Source: Paenibacillus sp. (GTDB lineage: Bacteria; Bacillota; Bacilli; Paenibacillales; YIM-B00363). From it: a stretch of DNA of 64,000 bases. Of the stretch, positions 52,650 through 61,868 are shown piece after piece. The stretch lies in the NCBI RefSeq assembly GCF_035645195.1, contig NZ_DASQNA010000030.1, positions 186,001 to 250,000 of the forward strand. The letters are read 5' to 3'. The translations under genes and the position numbers were made by a program. Position 1 is the stretch's first letter. The number at the start of each line of letters is the position of its first letter. The notes under the pieces are model-generated. The model ran no database searches and was not told where the DNA came from. It saw only the letters and a program-made list of their open reading frames with translations.

Positions 52650-54486
52650 ACGCAAAGAACGGCTCGCTCCGCTGCCGATGCCGCTGCCGGGCCGGCCGGG
52701 CGGATTCGGACCGCCGGGAGGGCCGCCGGGTCGGCCGGTCGTGAAGCCGAAGGACTTCCGCGCGACGATGAAGCGGCTGTGGAGCTTCTTCGGCGGGGAA
52801 CGCCGGGGCCTTGCGGTCGTCGCCGCGTTCGTTATGCTCGGCGCGGGCCTCTCGGTCGCCGGTCCGTATTTGATCGGCGTCGGCATCGACGCGATTCAAG
52901 GCGGCGATATGTCATTGCTGCGCATCATCGCGATCGTCCTCGCCGCCGCGTACGTCGGCGAAGGGGCGCTTTCGCTGCTGCAGGGCTGGTTGATGGCCGG
53001 CTTGTCGCAGCGGGTCGTGAAGAAGCTGCGCGCCTCGCTGTTCGCGAAGCTGCAGAAGCTGCCGCTCTCCTTCTTCGACGCCCGCCCGCACGGCGAAGTG
53101 ATGAGCCGGCTGACGAACGACATCGACAACGTCAGCAGCACGATATCGCAGTCGACGGTGCAGCTCATGTCCGGCGCCTTCGCGATTGTCGGCTCGCTCG
53201 CCATGATGCTCGCGCTGAGCCCGCTGCTGACGCTGACCGCGCTCGTCACCGTGCCGCTCGTGTTTCTGCTCGCGCGCACGATCACGAAGCGGACGCGCAC
53301 GATGTTCCGCGAGCAGCAAGCGCAGCTGGGCACGCTGAACGGGCACATCGAAGAATCGATTACCGGGCAATTTATCGTCAAAGCGTTCAATCGGGAGCAG
53401 ACGACGATCGAGCAATTCGAGGAAGTCAATAAGAAGCTGTACGACGCCTCGGTCAAAGCGCAGGTGTGGTCCGGCTTCATGATGCCGCTGCTCAGCGTCA
53501 TCAACAATATCGGCTTCGCGGCGATCGCGCTCGTCGGCGGCTGGCTCGCCGTCCGCGGCGACGTGACCGTCGGCGCCATCGCGAGCTTCGTCGGCTATTC
53601 GCGGCAGTTCGTCCGGCCGCTCAACGAATTGGCGCAAGTGTACAACATGCTGCAGGCGGGCGTCGCCGGCGCGGAGCGCGCGTTCGAGGTGCTGGACGAG
53701 CGGGAGGAGCCCGAGGATCCGCCGGGCGCGGCGGAGCTTCGTTCGCCGCGGGGCCGCGTCGTATTCGAGAACGTCAGCTTCGGCTACCGTCCCGACGAGC
53801 CGATTCTGCGCGGCGTCAGCTTCGAGGCGCCGGCGGAGAGCAGCACGGCGCTCGTCGGGCCGACCGGCGCCGGCAAGACGACGATCGTCAACCTGCTGAC
53901 CCGGTTTTACGACGTCACCGGGGGGCGTATTCTGCTCGACGGCCGGGACATCCGGGAATATACCCGGGACAGCCTGCGCCGCTGCTTCGGCATCGTGCTG
54001 CAGGATACGTACTTGTTCGCCGCATCGGTCAAGGACAACATTAAGTACGGCCGCCCCGGCGCGACGGACGAGGAGGTCGTCGAGGCGGCCCGCATGGCGA
54101 ACGCCGACGCGTTCATCCGCCGCCTGCCGAACGGCTACGAGACGATGCTCACCGAGAACGGCGGCAACTTGAGCCAAGGGCAGCGGCAGCTGCTCGCCAT
54201 CGCGCGCGTCGTGCTGGCGGAGCCGTCCATCCTCATCTTGGACGAAGCGACGAGCAGCATCGATACGCGGACGGAGCTGCATATCCAAGAGGCGCTGCTC
54301 AACGTCATGAAACATCGGACGACGTTCCTCATCGCGCATCGGCTCAACACGATCCGCGACGCGGACGCGATTCTCGTCGTCGATCGCGGCGAGGTGGCGG
54401 AGCGCGGCAGTCATGCTGAGTTGATGGAAGCGAAGGGTACGTATTCTCGTATGTTTTCCAACCAATTCAAAAACATTCCCGTATAG
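52633..54486 (+). CDS. Heterodimeric ABC exporter subunit 2 (consensus catalytic site)
   Basis: 617 residues. A Pro/Gly-rich N-terminal tail (about 15-35) precedes the exporter domain. Walker A GPTGAGKTTI, signature NLSQGQRQLLAIARVVL (Gln in place of the second Gly), Walker B ILILDEATSSIDTR with the catalytic Glu. With subunit 1 this gives one consensus and one degenerate ATP site, as in drug exporters of the BmrCD/LmrCD type. Confidence 0.93.
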   Translation: MSAADERKERLAPLPMPLPGRPGGFGPPGGPPGRPVVKPKDFRATMKRLWSFFGGERRGLAVVAAFVMLGAGLSVAGPYLIGVGIDAIQGGDMSLLRIIAIVLAAAYVGEGALSLLQGWLMAGLSQRVVKKLRASLFAKLQKLPLSFFDARPHGEVMSRLTNDIDNVSSTISQSTVQLMSGAFAIVGSLAMMLALSPLLTLTALVTVPLVFLLARTITKRTRTMFREQQAQLGTLNGHIEESITGQFIVKAFNREQTTIEQFEEVNKKLYDASVKAQVWSGFMMPLLSVINNIGFAAIALVGGWLAVRGDVTVGAIASFVGYSRQFVRPLNELAQVYNMLQAGVAGAERAFEVLDEREEPEDPPGAAELRSPRGRVVFENVSFGYRPDEPILRGVSFEAPAESSTALVGPTGAGKTTIVNLLTRFYDVTGGRILLDGRDIREYTRDSLRRCFGIVLQDTYLFAASVKDNIKYGRPGATDEEVVEAARMANADAFIRRLPNGYETMLTENGGNLSQGQRQLLAIARVVLAEPSILILDEATSSIDTRTELHIQEALLNVMKHRTTFLIAHRLNTIRDADAILVVDRGEVAERGSHAELMEAKGTYSRMFSNQFKNIPV

Positions 54487-54528
54487 GCGCCGCCCGGAAG
54501 CGGCGCGTTCGAAGGAGGCATCAGGCTT

Positions 54529-55536
54529 ATGGAGTCGTATCGCGCATTCGTCGTGCGGAAGGAGGACGGCCGATTTTCCGCCGGCTGGGAACGCCGCCGG
54601 TTCGAGGAGCTGCCGGAAGGCGACGTGACGATTCGGACGATCTATTCGAGCGTCAATTACAAGGATGGTTTGGCCGCGGCCGAGCACGGGAAGGTCGTCG
54701 CCGCGTACCCGATCGTGCCGGGCATCGACGCCGCCGGCGTCGTCGCGGCATCGAACGACGCGCGGTTCCGCGAAGGCGACCTCGTCCTCGCGACCGGCTA
54801 CGGACTCGGCGTGTCGCATGACGGCGGGTTCGCCGAATACGTCCGGCTGCCGGCCGACTGGCTCGTGCCGCTGCCGGACGGGCTGACGCTGAAGGAAGCG
54901 ATGGCGCTCGGCACGGCCGGCTTCACGGCGGCGCTGTCGCTGCAGCGGCTGATCGAGAACGGCGTGCGCCCCGAGGACGGCCCGGTGCTCGTGCTCGGCG
55001 CGACCGGCGGCGTCGGCAGCCTCGCCGTGGCGATGCTGTCGCGCGCCGGCTTCCGCGTGACGGCGAGCACCGGCAAGGCGGCGGAGCATGAGTACCTGCG
55101 CCGGCTGGGCGCCGCGGAGATCGTCGGCCGCGGCGAGCTGGCGGACGAGAAACAGGCGCCGCTGCGCAAGCAGCGGTTCGCCGCCGCCGTCGATCCGGTC
55201 GGCGGGAAGGGGCTGCGCGGCGTGCTCGCGCACATCCGGTACGGCGGCTCCGTCGCGGTGAGCGGCATGGCCGGGGGCAGCGAGTTCGAGGCGTCGGTGT
55301 TCCCGTTTATTTTGCGCGGCGTCAGCTTGCTCGGCATCGATTCGGTGCAATGCCCGATGGAGCGGCGCGCGGCGCTGTGGCGGAGCATGGCGGGACCGTG
55401 GAAGCCGGAGGGGCTGCTGGCGGACGTCGCGACGGAGGTCGAGGCGGACGCGCTGCAGGAGCGCTTGAGCGACATTTTGCGGGGCGGCGTCCGCGGCCGC
55501 ATCGTCGTCCGGCTCGGCGAGCCGCCGCACGAATAA
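54529..55536 (+). CDS. YhdH/YhfP-family quinone or acrylyl-CoA reductase
   Basis: 335 residues, medium-chain reductase without zinc ligands. Blocks: TIRTIYSSVNYKDGLAAAEH, VPGIDAAGVVAASNDARFRE, VLVLGATGGVGSLAVAML (NADPH) and LGIDSVQCPMERRAALWR. These are diagnostic of YhdH/YhfP (AcuI). The enzyme reduces acrylyl-CoA or related enones with NADPH. It follows the exporter by 42 bp and ends in a strong terminator. Confidence 0.93.
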   Translation: MESYRAFVVRKEDGRFSAGWERRRFEELPEGDVTIRTIYSSVNYKDGLAAAEHGKVVAAYPIVPGIDAAGVVAASNDARFREGDLVLATGYGLGVSHDGGFAEYVRLPADWLVPLPDGLTLKEAMALGTAGFTAALSLQRLIENGVRPEDGPVLVLGATGGVGSLAVAMLSRAGFRVTASTGKAAEHEYLRRLGAAEIVGRGELADEKQAPLRKQRFAAAVDPVGGKGLRGVLAHIRYGGSVAVSGMAGGSEFEASVFPFILRGVSLLGIDSVQCPMERRAALWRSMAGPWKPEGLLADVATEVEADALQERLSDILRGGVRGRIVVRLGEPPHE

Positions 55537-55625
55537 GGGGGAGCGTCCGGTGCGGCCGGACATGACTGCCGGCGCGCCATTATTTACGCATGACGTATCT
55601 CTGTTGCGTTTCATCTGCAAGTTCG

Positions 55626-55653
55626 ACCGTCCCGTTCACGGGGCGGTTTTTTC
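55626..55653 (+). terminator. Terminator after the YhdH-type gene
   Basis: ACCGTCCCG-TTCA-CGGGGCGGT followed by a T-rich tract. Confidence 0.85.
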
Positions 55654-55680
55654 TTTTTCTCCAACTGGTTGGTTTTACCA

Positions 55681-55759
55681 TTGACGGTTGTAAGCGATTC
55701 ATTTACCATAGATCTCAGATAGATCTAAGATGAATCTAAAAGAAATCCCAAATAGATTC
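55681..55759 (+). promoter_or_regulatory. Promoter and TAGATCT-type repeats ahead of the acid-sugar cluster
   Basis: TTGACG (55681-55686), 17-bp spacer, TACCAT (55704-55709). Then TAGATCT at 55709 and 55720 (11 bp apart), GAATCTA at 55732 (inverted) and TAGATTC at 55753. The reiterated motif just after the -10 suits an operator for the GntR protein of the cluster. Confidence 0.6.
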
Positions 55760-55826
55760 AAAGAAGGCTCCCATACGGTCTATCTCGAATCGACGAAACA
55801 GGAAGCATGGACGAGGAGGGGCACAC

Positions 55827-57083
55827 GTGGAAGAGCGCGTACTAGCTTCGTACTATATTGAAACCCCTTACCCTCTCGAGCAGGCGGCGGAGGTCATGGC
55901 GGGCGAGCAATCGACCGGCACGTTCGTCTCCGTACCCGGAGAGACGGAAGAATTGAAGGAGCGGCACGCCGCTCGCGTCGTGCGGATCGAACCGCTCGAC
56001 GAGACGGATCGTCCGTCGCTCCCGCACGCGCTGGCGCCCGCCGGATCGCCGAAGTACCGCCGCGCGAACGTGACGCTGTCGTTCCCGCTGCACAACTTCG
56101 GTCCGTCGCTGCCGAATTTGCTGGCGACGATCGCCGGCAATTTGTACGAGCTGCGGGAATTTTCGGGGCTGCGTCTGACCGATCTGGAGCTGCCTGCCTC
56201 GTTCGCCGCGAAGTATCCCGGACCGCGGTTCGGCATCGCCGGCACGCGGAAGCTGGCCGGCGTGTACGAGAGGCCGATCATCGGCACGATCGTCAAGCCC
56301 AGCATCGGGCTGCCGCTGACGGAGTATCGGACGCTCGTCCGGGAACTCGCGGAAGCGGGCCTCGACTTCGTCAAAGACGACGAGCTGTGCGCCGATCCGC
56401 CGTACGCTCCGTTCGCGGAGCGGGTGCGGGTCGTGATGGAAGAGATCGAACGCGCAGCCGACAAGACGGGCAAGAAGATGATGTACGCCTTCAATATCAC
56501 AGGCGATATCGACGAGATGCGGCGCAACCACGATCTCGTCGCGAAGTCGGGCGGCACCTGCGTCATGGTCGGCATCAACAACGTCGGCTTCGCGGCCGTC
56601 GCCCATTTACGAAGCTATACGGAACTGCCGATCCATGGTCACCGCAATCAATGGGGCGCCATGACGCGCTGTCCGCAGCTCGGCATGAGCTTCACGGCTT
56701 ACCAGAAGCTGTGCCGGCTGGCGGGCGTCGATCATCTGCACACGAACGGATTGAACAGCAAATTCGCGGAGCCGAACGAGCAGGTCGCCCGGTCGATCCG
56801 GGATTGCCTGACGCCGTTCCTCGGGGGGTACGAGGTAATGCCGGTGCTCTCTTCCGCGCAATGGGCGGGCACCGCGATTCCGTCGTACGAAGCGGCTCAA
56901 TCGCTCGACGTCATTCAAGTGGCGGGCGGCGGGATTCTGGCGCATCCGGGAGGCGCGGCGGCCGGCGTGCGCAGCATGCAGCAAGGCTGGGAAGCGGCCG
57001 TTCGCGGACAGACGCTCGAACAGTACGCCGCGATTCATCCGGAGCTGCGGCAAGCGATCGAGACGTTCGGCAAGAAGGGATAG
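55827..57083 (+). CDS. RuBisCO-like protein (form IV), probable 3-oxo-acid-phosphate decarboxylase
   Basis: 418 residues, RuBisCO large-subunit fold. The three Mg ligands are kept in GLDFVKDDELCADPPYAPF (Lys carbamate site, Asp, Glu). The active-site Lys equivalent to K175 is in GTIVKPSIGLPLTEYR, where the usual second Lys (K177) is Ser. Loop 6 Lys is missing (VLSSAQWAGTAIPSYEAAQ), so it cannot be a carboxylase. GGGILAHPGGAAAGVRSMQQ is the phosphate-binding end. Next to a DUF1537 kinase it resembles OiaX of D-apionate catabolism. The MtnW enolase is less likely, with no methionine-salvage genes near. Confidence 0.9.
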   Translation: MEERVLASYYIETPYPLEQAAEVMAGEQSTGTFVSVPGETEELKERHAARVVRIEPLDETDRPSLPHALAPAGSPKYRRANVTLSFPLHNFGPSLPNLLATIAGNLYELREFSGLRLTDLELPASFAAKYPGPRFGIAGTRKLAGVYERPIIGTIVKPSIGLPLTEYRTLVRELAEAGLDFVKDDELCADPPYAPFAERVRVVMEEIERAADKTGKKMMYAFNITGDIDEMRRNHDLVAKSGGTCVMVGINNVGFAAVAHLRSYTELPIHGHRNQWGAMTRCPQLGMSFTAYQKLCRLAGVDHLHTNGLNSKFAEPNEQVARSIRDCLTPFLGGYEVMPVLSSAQWAGTAIPSYEAAQSLDVIQVAGGGILAHPGGAAAGVRSMQQGWEAAVRGQTLEQYAAIHPELRQAIETFGKKG

Positions 57084-57114
57084 TCGCAGCAGGAGCAAAG
57101 CAGGAGGGTTCGGC

Positions 57115-58482
57115 ATGGCAGACAACACATTACTATTAGCCTTTTACGGCGATGACTTTACGGGGTCGACCGACGCGATGGAGGCGCTCGCGAAGAGCGG
57201 GTACCGCACGGTGCTGTTCCTTGCGCCGCCGACGGCGGAGCTGCTGAGGCGCTTCGAAGGCATCCGCTGCGTCGGCGTCGCCGGCACGAGCCGGGCGAAA
57301 GCGCCGAAGGATATGGAAGAAGAGCTTCGTCCGATCATGAAGGAGCTCGCCGTGTCCGGCGCGCCGCTAGTTCACTACAAGACGTGCTCCACCTTCGACT
57401 CCGCGCCGGAGGTCGGCAGCATCGGACATGCGATCCGCGTGTCTCGGGACTATTTCCCGAGCGGGCAGGTCGTGCCGCTGCTGGTCGGCGCGCCCGCGTT
57501 AGGACGCTACACCGTATTCGGCAACCATTTCGCCCGGATGAAAGACGAGACGTACCGCCTCGACCGCCATCCGGTCATGTCGCGGCATCCGATCACGCCG
57601 ATGGACGAAGCGGACCTTCGCCTCCACCTCGGCAAGCAGATCGACGAATCGATCGGTCTGATGAACATTCTGGAGCTGGAAGGCGCGTTCGTCGACGTGC
57701 TGAGACGGTACAAAGCGAAGCTGACCGGCTCCGATTCGATCGTGCTGCACGACGTGCTGGACGACGAGCGCCTGCTGACGAGCGGCGGACTGCTGTGGGA
57801 GACGGCCGGCGCCGAGCCGCAATTCGTCGTCGGCTCCTCTGGGATCGAATACGCGCTCACCGCGTATTGGAAGCGCATCGGCCTCGAAGCGACGGCTTCC
57901 GCGGCGAAGCAGCCGAACGTTGCGGCCGCGGATCGAATCCTGGCCGTATCCGGCAGCGCGTCGCCGGTCAGCCGTCAGCAGATCGAGACGGCGCTCGCTC
58001 AAGGGTTCCACGGCATCCGCATCGCTCCGGAGCAGATCGCGGACGGCGGCAGCGCGCCGGCCGAGCTGATCGAGGAGACGGTGCGCCGCCTCCGAGAAGG
58101 GCAGGACGTCGTGCTGTACACCGCGCTCGGGCCGGACGATCCGGCGATCGCCGCCACGCGGGAGAAGCTCGCGGCCGCAGGGCTGCAGGGCAACGAGTCC
58201 GGCGAGTTTATCGGCGGCCAGCTCGGACGGTGGACGCGGCGCATCGTACGCGAAGCCGGGCTCCGTCGAGTCGTCATCGCCGGCGGCGACACGTCGGGCT
58301 TCGTCATGAAAGAGATGGGCGGATACGGGCTCGAGATGCTTCTTCCGGTATCGCCGGGGGCGCCTTTATGCAAACTGTATTCGGAAGACGGGGAAACGGA
58401 CGGTCTGGAAGTAGCGCTGAAAGGCGGCCAGTTCGGAAGCCCCGACTACTTTATGAAAGTCAAGACGAGCGCCAGCGAATAA
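57115..58482 (+). CDS. Four-carbon acid sugar kinase (DUF1537), OiaK/OtnK-like
   Basis: 455 residues. N-terminal ALLLAFYGDDF-type start reads LLLAFYGDDFTGSTDAMEAL, and VHYKTCSTFDSAPEVGSIGH binds the acid-sugar substrate. The C-terminal ATP-binding half has VVIAGGDTSGFVMKEMGGYG and LKGGQFGSPDYFMKVK. DUF1537 enzymes phosphorylate threonate, erythronate, 3-oxo-tetronate or 3-oxo-isoapionate. Next to a RuBisCO-like protein the last is the best precedent. It follows that gene by 31 bp. Confidence 0.92.
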   Translation: MADNTLLLAFYGDDFTGSTDAMEALAKSGYRTVLFLAPPTAELLRRFEGIRCVGVAGTSRAKAPKDMEEELRPIMKELAVSGAPLVHYKTCSTFDSAPEVGSIGHAIRVSRDYFPSGQVVPLLVGAPALGRYTVFGNHFARMKDETYRLDRHPVMSRHPITPMDEADLRLHLGKQIDESIGLMNILELEGAFVDVLRRYKAKLTGSDSIVLHDVLDDERLLTSGGLLWETAGAEPQFVVGSSGIEYALTAYWKRIGLEATASAAKQPNVAAADRILAVSGSASPVSRQQIETALAQGFHGIRIAPEQIADGGSAPAELIEETVRRLREGQDVVLYTALGPDDPAIAATREKLAAAGLQGNESGEFIGGQLGRWTRRIVREAGLRRVVIAGGDTSGFVMKEMGGYGLEMLLPVSPGAPLCKLYSEDGETDGLEVALKGGQFGSPDYFMKVKTSASE

Positions 58483-58511
58483 CGAGGCCGGTCATGGAAA
58501 GGAGGAGACCT

Positions 58512-59171
58512 ATGGAGGAAACGAATTTGACGAATGCGTCGTCCGCGCAGCCTCTGCTGAAGGACATCGCATACGACAAGATCAAAACCTTGATACTAGA
58601 AGAACAGTTCGAGCCCGGACGGTTTTTGTCGGAACGCGAGCTGATCGCCCTTCTGAACATGAGCAAGACGCCGATCAAGAACGCGCTGACTCGTCTCGAG
58701 TCCGAGGGGTTCGTCACCGTATCGTCGAAGCAGGGCATTATCATCAACGATTTGAGCATCAGCCGAATCATCGACATTTACGATTTGCGCACGGTGCTTG
58801 AGGTGTACAACTGCGAAGTCATCGCCGGCAAATTGACGCCGGAGAGAATCGCGCGGCTGGAGAAGAACCTCGACGAAACGGCGGACATCGTGGGACGGCT
58901 GTCCGTCCGCGAGTTCGCGAAGGCGGACCACGAGTTCCATCTGCTGCTATGCGAGTTCGCGGGCAACCAAGAGGTGTATCGCGTCCTGTTAAACTACCAG
59001 GACCATCTGCTGCGAATCACGTTGAAGCACTTGAACAAAGAGCCCCAGCGCATGGTGCGCTTCCTGCAGGACCATCGAGACATTCTCGAGAGTCTAAAGA
59101 CAGATCGGGCGGAAGCGGTGGAGCGGATGCGGGCGCATTTGCAAAATTCCAAGAAAAAGCTGTTCGAATAG
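58512..59171 (+). CDS. GntR-family regulator (FadR subgroup)
   Basis: 219 residues. Winged helix DIAYDKIKTLILEEQFEPGR, FLSERELIALLNMSKTPIKN, TRLESEGFVTVSSKQGI. The C-terminal FCD all-helical sensor domain (about 90-215) holds the metal/acid ligand residues (DHEFHLLLCEFAGN). FCD regulators bind carboxylic acids, which suits an acid-sugar pathway. ATG 58512 follows AAAGGAGGAG. Confidence 0.92.
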   Translation: MEETNLTNASSAQPLLKDIAYDKIKTLILEEQFEPGRFLSERELIALLNMSKTPIKNALTRLESEGFVTVSSKQGIIINDLSISRIIDIYDLRTVLEVYNCEVIAGKLTPERIARLEKNLDETADIVGRLSVREFAKADHEFHLLLCEFAGNQEVYRVLLNYQDHLLRITLKHLNKEPQRMVRFLQDHRDILESLKTDRAEAVERMRAHLQNSKKKLFE

Positions 59172-59215
59172 AAGCAGCAACGAAATAGAGAAGCCATGGA
59201 GCGGAGGAAACCGGC

Positions 59216-60241
59216 GTGAAAGCGGTATATGTGGAAGACGCTTATAAGGTTGTAGTGAAAGAGGTTGACATCCCGGAGCTCGCTCCGAACGAAGTATTGA
59301 TCAAAGTCGCGGCCGCGGGCATTTGCGGTTCGGACATCCACACGTATAAAGGGCTTCACCCGTTCCGCAAGCCGCCGGTCATTATCGGTCACGAAGTGGC
59401 GGGGGAAATCGTCAGCGTCGGCGCTGCGGTAACGAAGTTTCAAGTCGGCGACCGGGTCACGGTAGAGCCGCAAACGGGCTGCGGCAGCTGCGAATACTGC
59501 TTGCGCGGCCAGACGAATTACTGCGGCACCCGAGGCGCGCCGGGCATCGGCGGCTGGTACGGCACGATGGCGGAATATTTCGCCGCGCCGGAGCCGACGG
59601 TGTTTAAGCTGCCGGACGGCATGAGCTACGATGTCGGCGTCCTCGTCGAGCCGTTCGCGGTCGGCGTGCACGCCGTGCGCAAAGCGGGCATCGAAGTGGG
59701 CGACAAGGTCGCCGTGCTCGGCGCCGGACCGATCGGACTGCTCGCGATGGCGGCGGCGAAAGCGGCCGGGGCGACGACGACGTTCGTCTCCGACGTGATG
59801 GATTACGCGCTGGATACCGCTTCGGCGATGGGCGCGACGCACACGATGAACATCATGAACGTCGAGAACTGGACGCAACAAGCGAAGGAGCTCGTCGGCG
59901 GCGAGTTCGACAAAGTGTTGATCGCGGCCGGCGTGCCGGGCATCATCGACCAGTCGCTGCAGCTGCTCCGCAAAGGCGGCCGCGTCGTGACGATCGCGAT
60001 GTTCCACGGCACGCAGACGTTCGACATTCACAATCTGCAAAACCAAGAGAAAGAAATTGTCGGCTGCATGACGTACACGCGCGCAGACACGCTGACGGCG
60101 ATCGACATGCTCGCCGCGGGCGCGGTCAACCACGAGGCGCTCATCTCGCACAAGCTGTCCTACGAGGACGCGGCGGAAGGCTTCCGCCTTGTCGATAAGA
60201 AAGAAGATCGTTCCATGAAGGTGCTCGTAACGTTCGCATAA
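59216..60241 (+). CDS. Zinc-dependent medium-chain dehydrogenase
   Basis: 341 residues. Catalytic zinc: Cys in ICGSDIHTYKG, His-Glu in IIGHEVAGEIVSVG, and Glu in LVEPFAVGVHA. Structural zinc: GCGSCEYCLRGQTNYCG (four Cys). NAD motif VAVLGAGPIGLLAMAAAK. Related to sorbitol, threonine and L-idonate dehydrogenases. Here it likely oxidises the acid sugar to its 3-oxo form before phosphorylation. GTG start after GGAGGAAACC. Confidence 0.92.
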   Translation: MKAVYVEDAYKVVVKEVDIPELAPNEVLIKVAAAGICGSDIHTYKGLHPFRKPPVIIGHEVAGEIVSVGAAVTKFQVGDRVTVEPQTGCGSCEYCLRGQTNYCGTRGAPGIGGWYGTMAEYFAAPEPTVFKLPDGMSYDVGVLVEPFAVGVHAVRKAGIEVGDKVAVLGAGPIGLLAMAAAKAAGATTTFVSDVMDYALDTASAMGATHTMNIMNVENWTQQAKELVGGEFDKVLIAAGVPGIIDQSLQLLRKGGRVVTIAMFHGTQTFDIHNLQNQEKEIVGCMTYTRADTLTAIDMLAAGAVNHEALISHKLSYEDAAEGFRLVDKKEDRSMKVLVTFA

Positions 60242-60270
60242 ATATAAAAACTCTGGGGGAAAAACACATC

Positions 60271-61290
60271 ATGTCGAAAAAAATTATGTTGTTCGTCATC
60301 CTTAGCGCAATGCTCATCGTCATCGCAGGCTGCGGCGGCGCCCAGCCATCGACGGAAGGCGGCGCGGACGGCGGTTCCGCGGCGGCGGAAACGGTGAAGC
60401 TTCGTCTCGGCCACATCGCCGGCGAAGGCGACGCTTGGCACAAGGGCGCGCTCAAGTTCGCGGAATTGGTGAAAGAGAAGTCGGGCGGCACGGTCGAAGT
60501 CGAAGTGTTCCCGAGCTCGACGCTCGGCAACGACCGCGATTTGATCGAAGGCATGCAGCTCGGCTCGGTCGACTTCGCGCTCGTCGCAGGCGTATTGTCC
60601 AACTTCCACCAGCCGATGTCGATCCTGGAGCTCCCGTACTTGTTCCGCGACCAAGCGCACCTCGAGAAAGTGCTTTACGGAGACGTAGGCACGCAGCTGA
60701 AGCAGGATCTGCTCGACAACGCGCAAATCCGCGGCTTGGAATTCTGGGTACGCGGTCCGCGCGAATTGACGGCGAATCGTCCGATCAACTCCGTCGAAGA
60801 CTTGAAGGGCCTGAAAATCCGCGTTCCGGAAATTCCGGCATCGATCGCGGCATGGGAAGCGATGGGCGCGACGCCGACGCCGATGGCCTTCGGCGAAGTG
60901 TACTCCTCGCTGCAAACGGGCGTCATCGACGCGCAGGAAAACCCGCTCGCATTCATCGACAGCAACAAACTGCTTGAGGTTCAAGATTATGTCATGCTGA
61001 CGAACCATGTATACGGTTACGTTCTTCTTACAATGAGCGATCTGACGTACCAAAAGCTGAACGAAGAGCAGCGCAAAGCGGTCGAGGAAGCGGCGAAGGA
61101 AGCGACGGAATTCGAAAACAACCTCGTCGCCGAGCAAGAAACGCAGCTCGTACAGAAGTTCAAAGACAACGGCACGCAAGTCATCGAAGTCGATACGGCT
61201 CCGTTCATGGAAAAGGCGAAGACGGTCCATGCCGAATTCGCAGAGAAATACGGACAAGAGCTGTACGACAGCATCGTTAACGTTCAGTAA
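60271..61290 (+). CDS. dctP: TRAP transporter substrate-binding lipoprotein (DctP)
   Basis: 339 residues. Lipobox VIAGC (residues about 17-21), then a Gly/Ser/Ala linker. DctP family blocks are VKLRLGHIAGEGDAWHKGAL, VDFALVAGVLSNFHQPMSIL, LEFWVRGPRELTANRPINSV and GATPTPMAFGEVYSSLQTGV; the conserved Arg that binds the substrate carboxylate is in LKIRVPEIPAS. It imports an organic acid. Lipid anchoring suits a Gram-positive host. Confidence 0.93.
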   Translation: MSKKIMLFVILSAMLIVIAGCGGAQPSTEGGADGGSAAAETVKLRLGHIAGEGDAWHKGALKFAELVKEKSGGTVEVEVFPSSTLGNDRDLIEGMQLGSVDFALVAGVLSNFHQPMSILELPYLFRDQAHLEKVLYGDVGTQLKQDLLDNAQIRGLEFWVRGPRELTANRPINSVEDLKGLKIRVPEIPASIAAWEAMGATPTPMAFGEVYSSLQTGVIDAQENPLAFIDSNKLLEVQDYVMLTNHVYGYVLLTMSDLTYQKLNEEQRKAVEEAAKEATEFENNLVAEQETQLVQKFKDNGTQVIEVDTAPFMEKAKTVHAEFAEKYGQELYDSIVNVQ

Positions 61291-61300
61291 CGCACCAATC

Positions 61301-61340
61301 GACCGGCGCTTCTACCAAAGCTTGACGCGCCGGTCTTTTT
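61301..61340 (+). terminator. Attenuating hairpin between dctP and dctQM
   Basis: GACCGGCGC pairs with GCGCCGGTC, followed by TTTTTCTT, inside the operon. It should lower dctQM expression relative to dctP, the usual stoichiometry. Confidence 0.7.
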
Positions 61341-61358
61341 CTTGAGGAGGTTCGCGAA

Positions 61359-61868
61359 ATGCAACTGATTGTCAAATGGGTGGATCGGCTGAATCAAGTC
61401 GTGTCCGTCGTCGTCTCGGCGATGCTGGCGTTGATGGCGATCCTCATCATCACGCAAGTCTTTTGCCGGTTCGTCATTAATTATCCGCTCCATTGGACGG
61501 AAGAGTTATCCCGTTTCTTAATGATTTACGTCGTCTTCCTCGGCTCCGCGCTCGCGCTGCGGCACAATAAGCTGATCGCCATCGAAGCGCTGGCCGAATC
61601 GGTCAAACCGAGCATACGGAAATGGTTGAAAATCGGCGTGCTGCTCGTGTCGATCGTCTTCTTCGTGATCCTGATGAAGCAGGGTCTCGATATTCAAAGC
61701 GTCGTCAGCCGGCAAACGGCCGCGGGTCTCGGCATTCCGATGTCCATCCCGTACGCGGCGATTCCGATCGGCGCGCTGCTGCTGCTCATTAACGCCGTGA
61801 CCGTCATCATCGTCACGCTCACGTCGCCGGCGACGGAAGAGACGACGCAACTGGAGGAGAGAATATAA
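61359..61868 (+). CDS. dctQ: TRAP transporter small permease (DctQ)
   Basis: 169 residues, four membrane helices. LIVKWVDRLNQVVSVVVSAM, INYPLHWTEELSRFLMIYVV (conserved WTEE) and ALALRHNKLIAIEALAESVK are typical. It stabilises and couples DctM to DctP. Its TAA and the dctM ATG overlap (TAATG). Confidence 0.93.
   Translation: MQLIVKWVDRLNQVVSVVVSAMLALMAILIITQVFCRFVINYPLHWTEELSRFLMIYVVFLGSALALRHNKLIAIEALAESVKPSIRKWLKIGVLLVSIVFFVILMKQGLDIQSVVSRQTAAGLGIPMSIPYAAIPIGALLLLINAVTVIIVTLTSPATEETTQLEERI

Noticed and set aside
52912-55620. A 900-codon open frame on the minus strand opposite the ABC exporter and YhdH-type genes
   Set aside because: It is antisense to three clear genes, low in complexity (Arg, Asp, Ala, Val rich), with no motifs. 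Long antisense frames are expected in GC-rich DNA.
55690-55703. cre-like TGTAAGCGATTCAT in the acid-sugar promoter
   Set aside because: The second half is out of register by one base relative to the cre consensus, so the match is weak.
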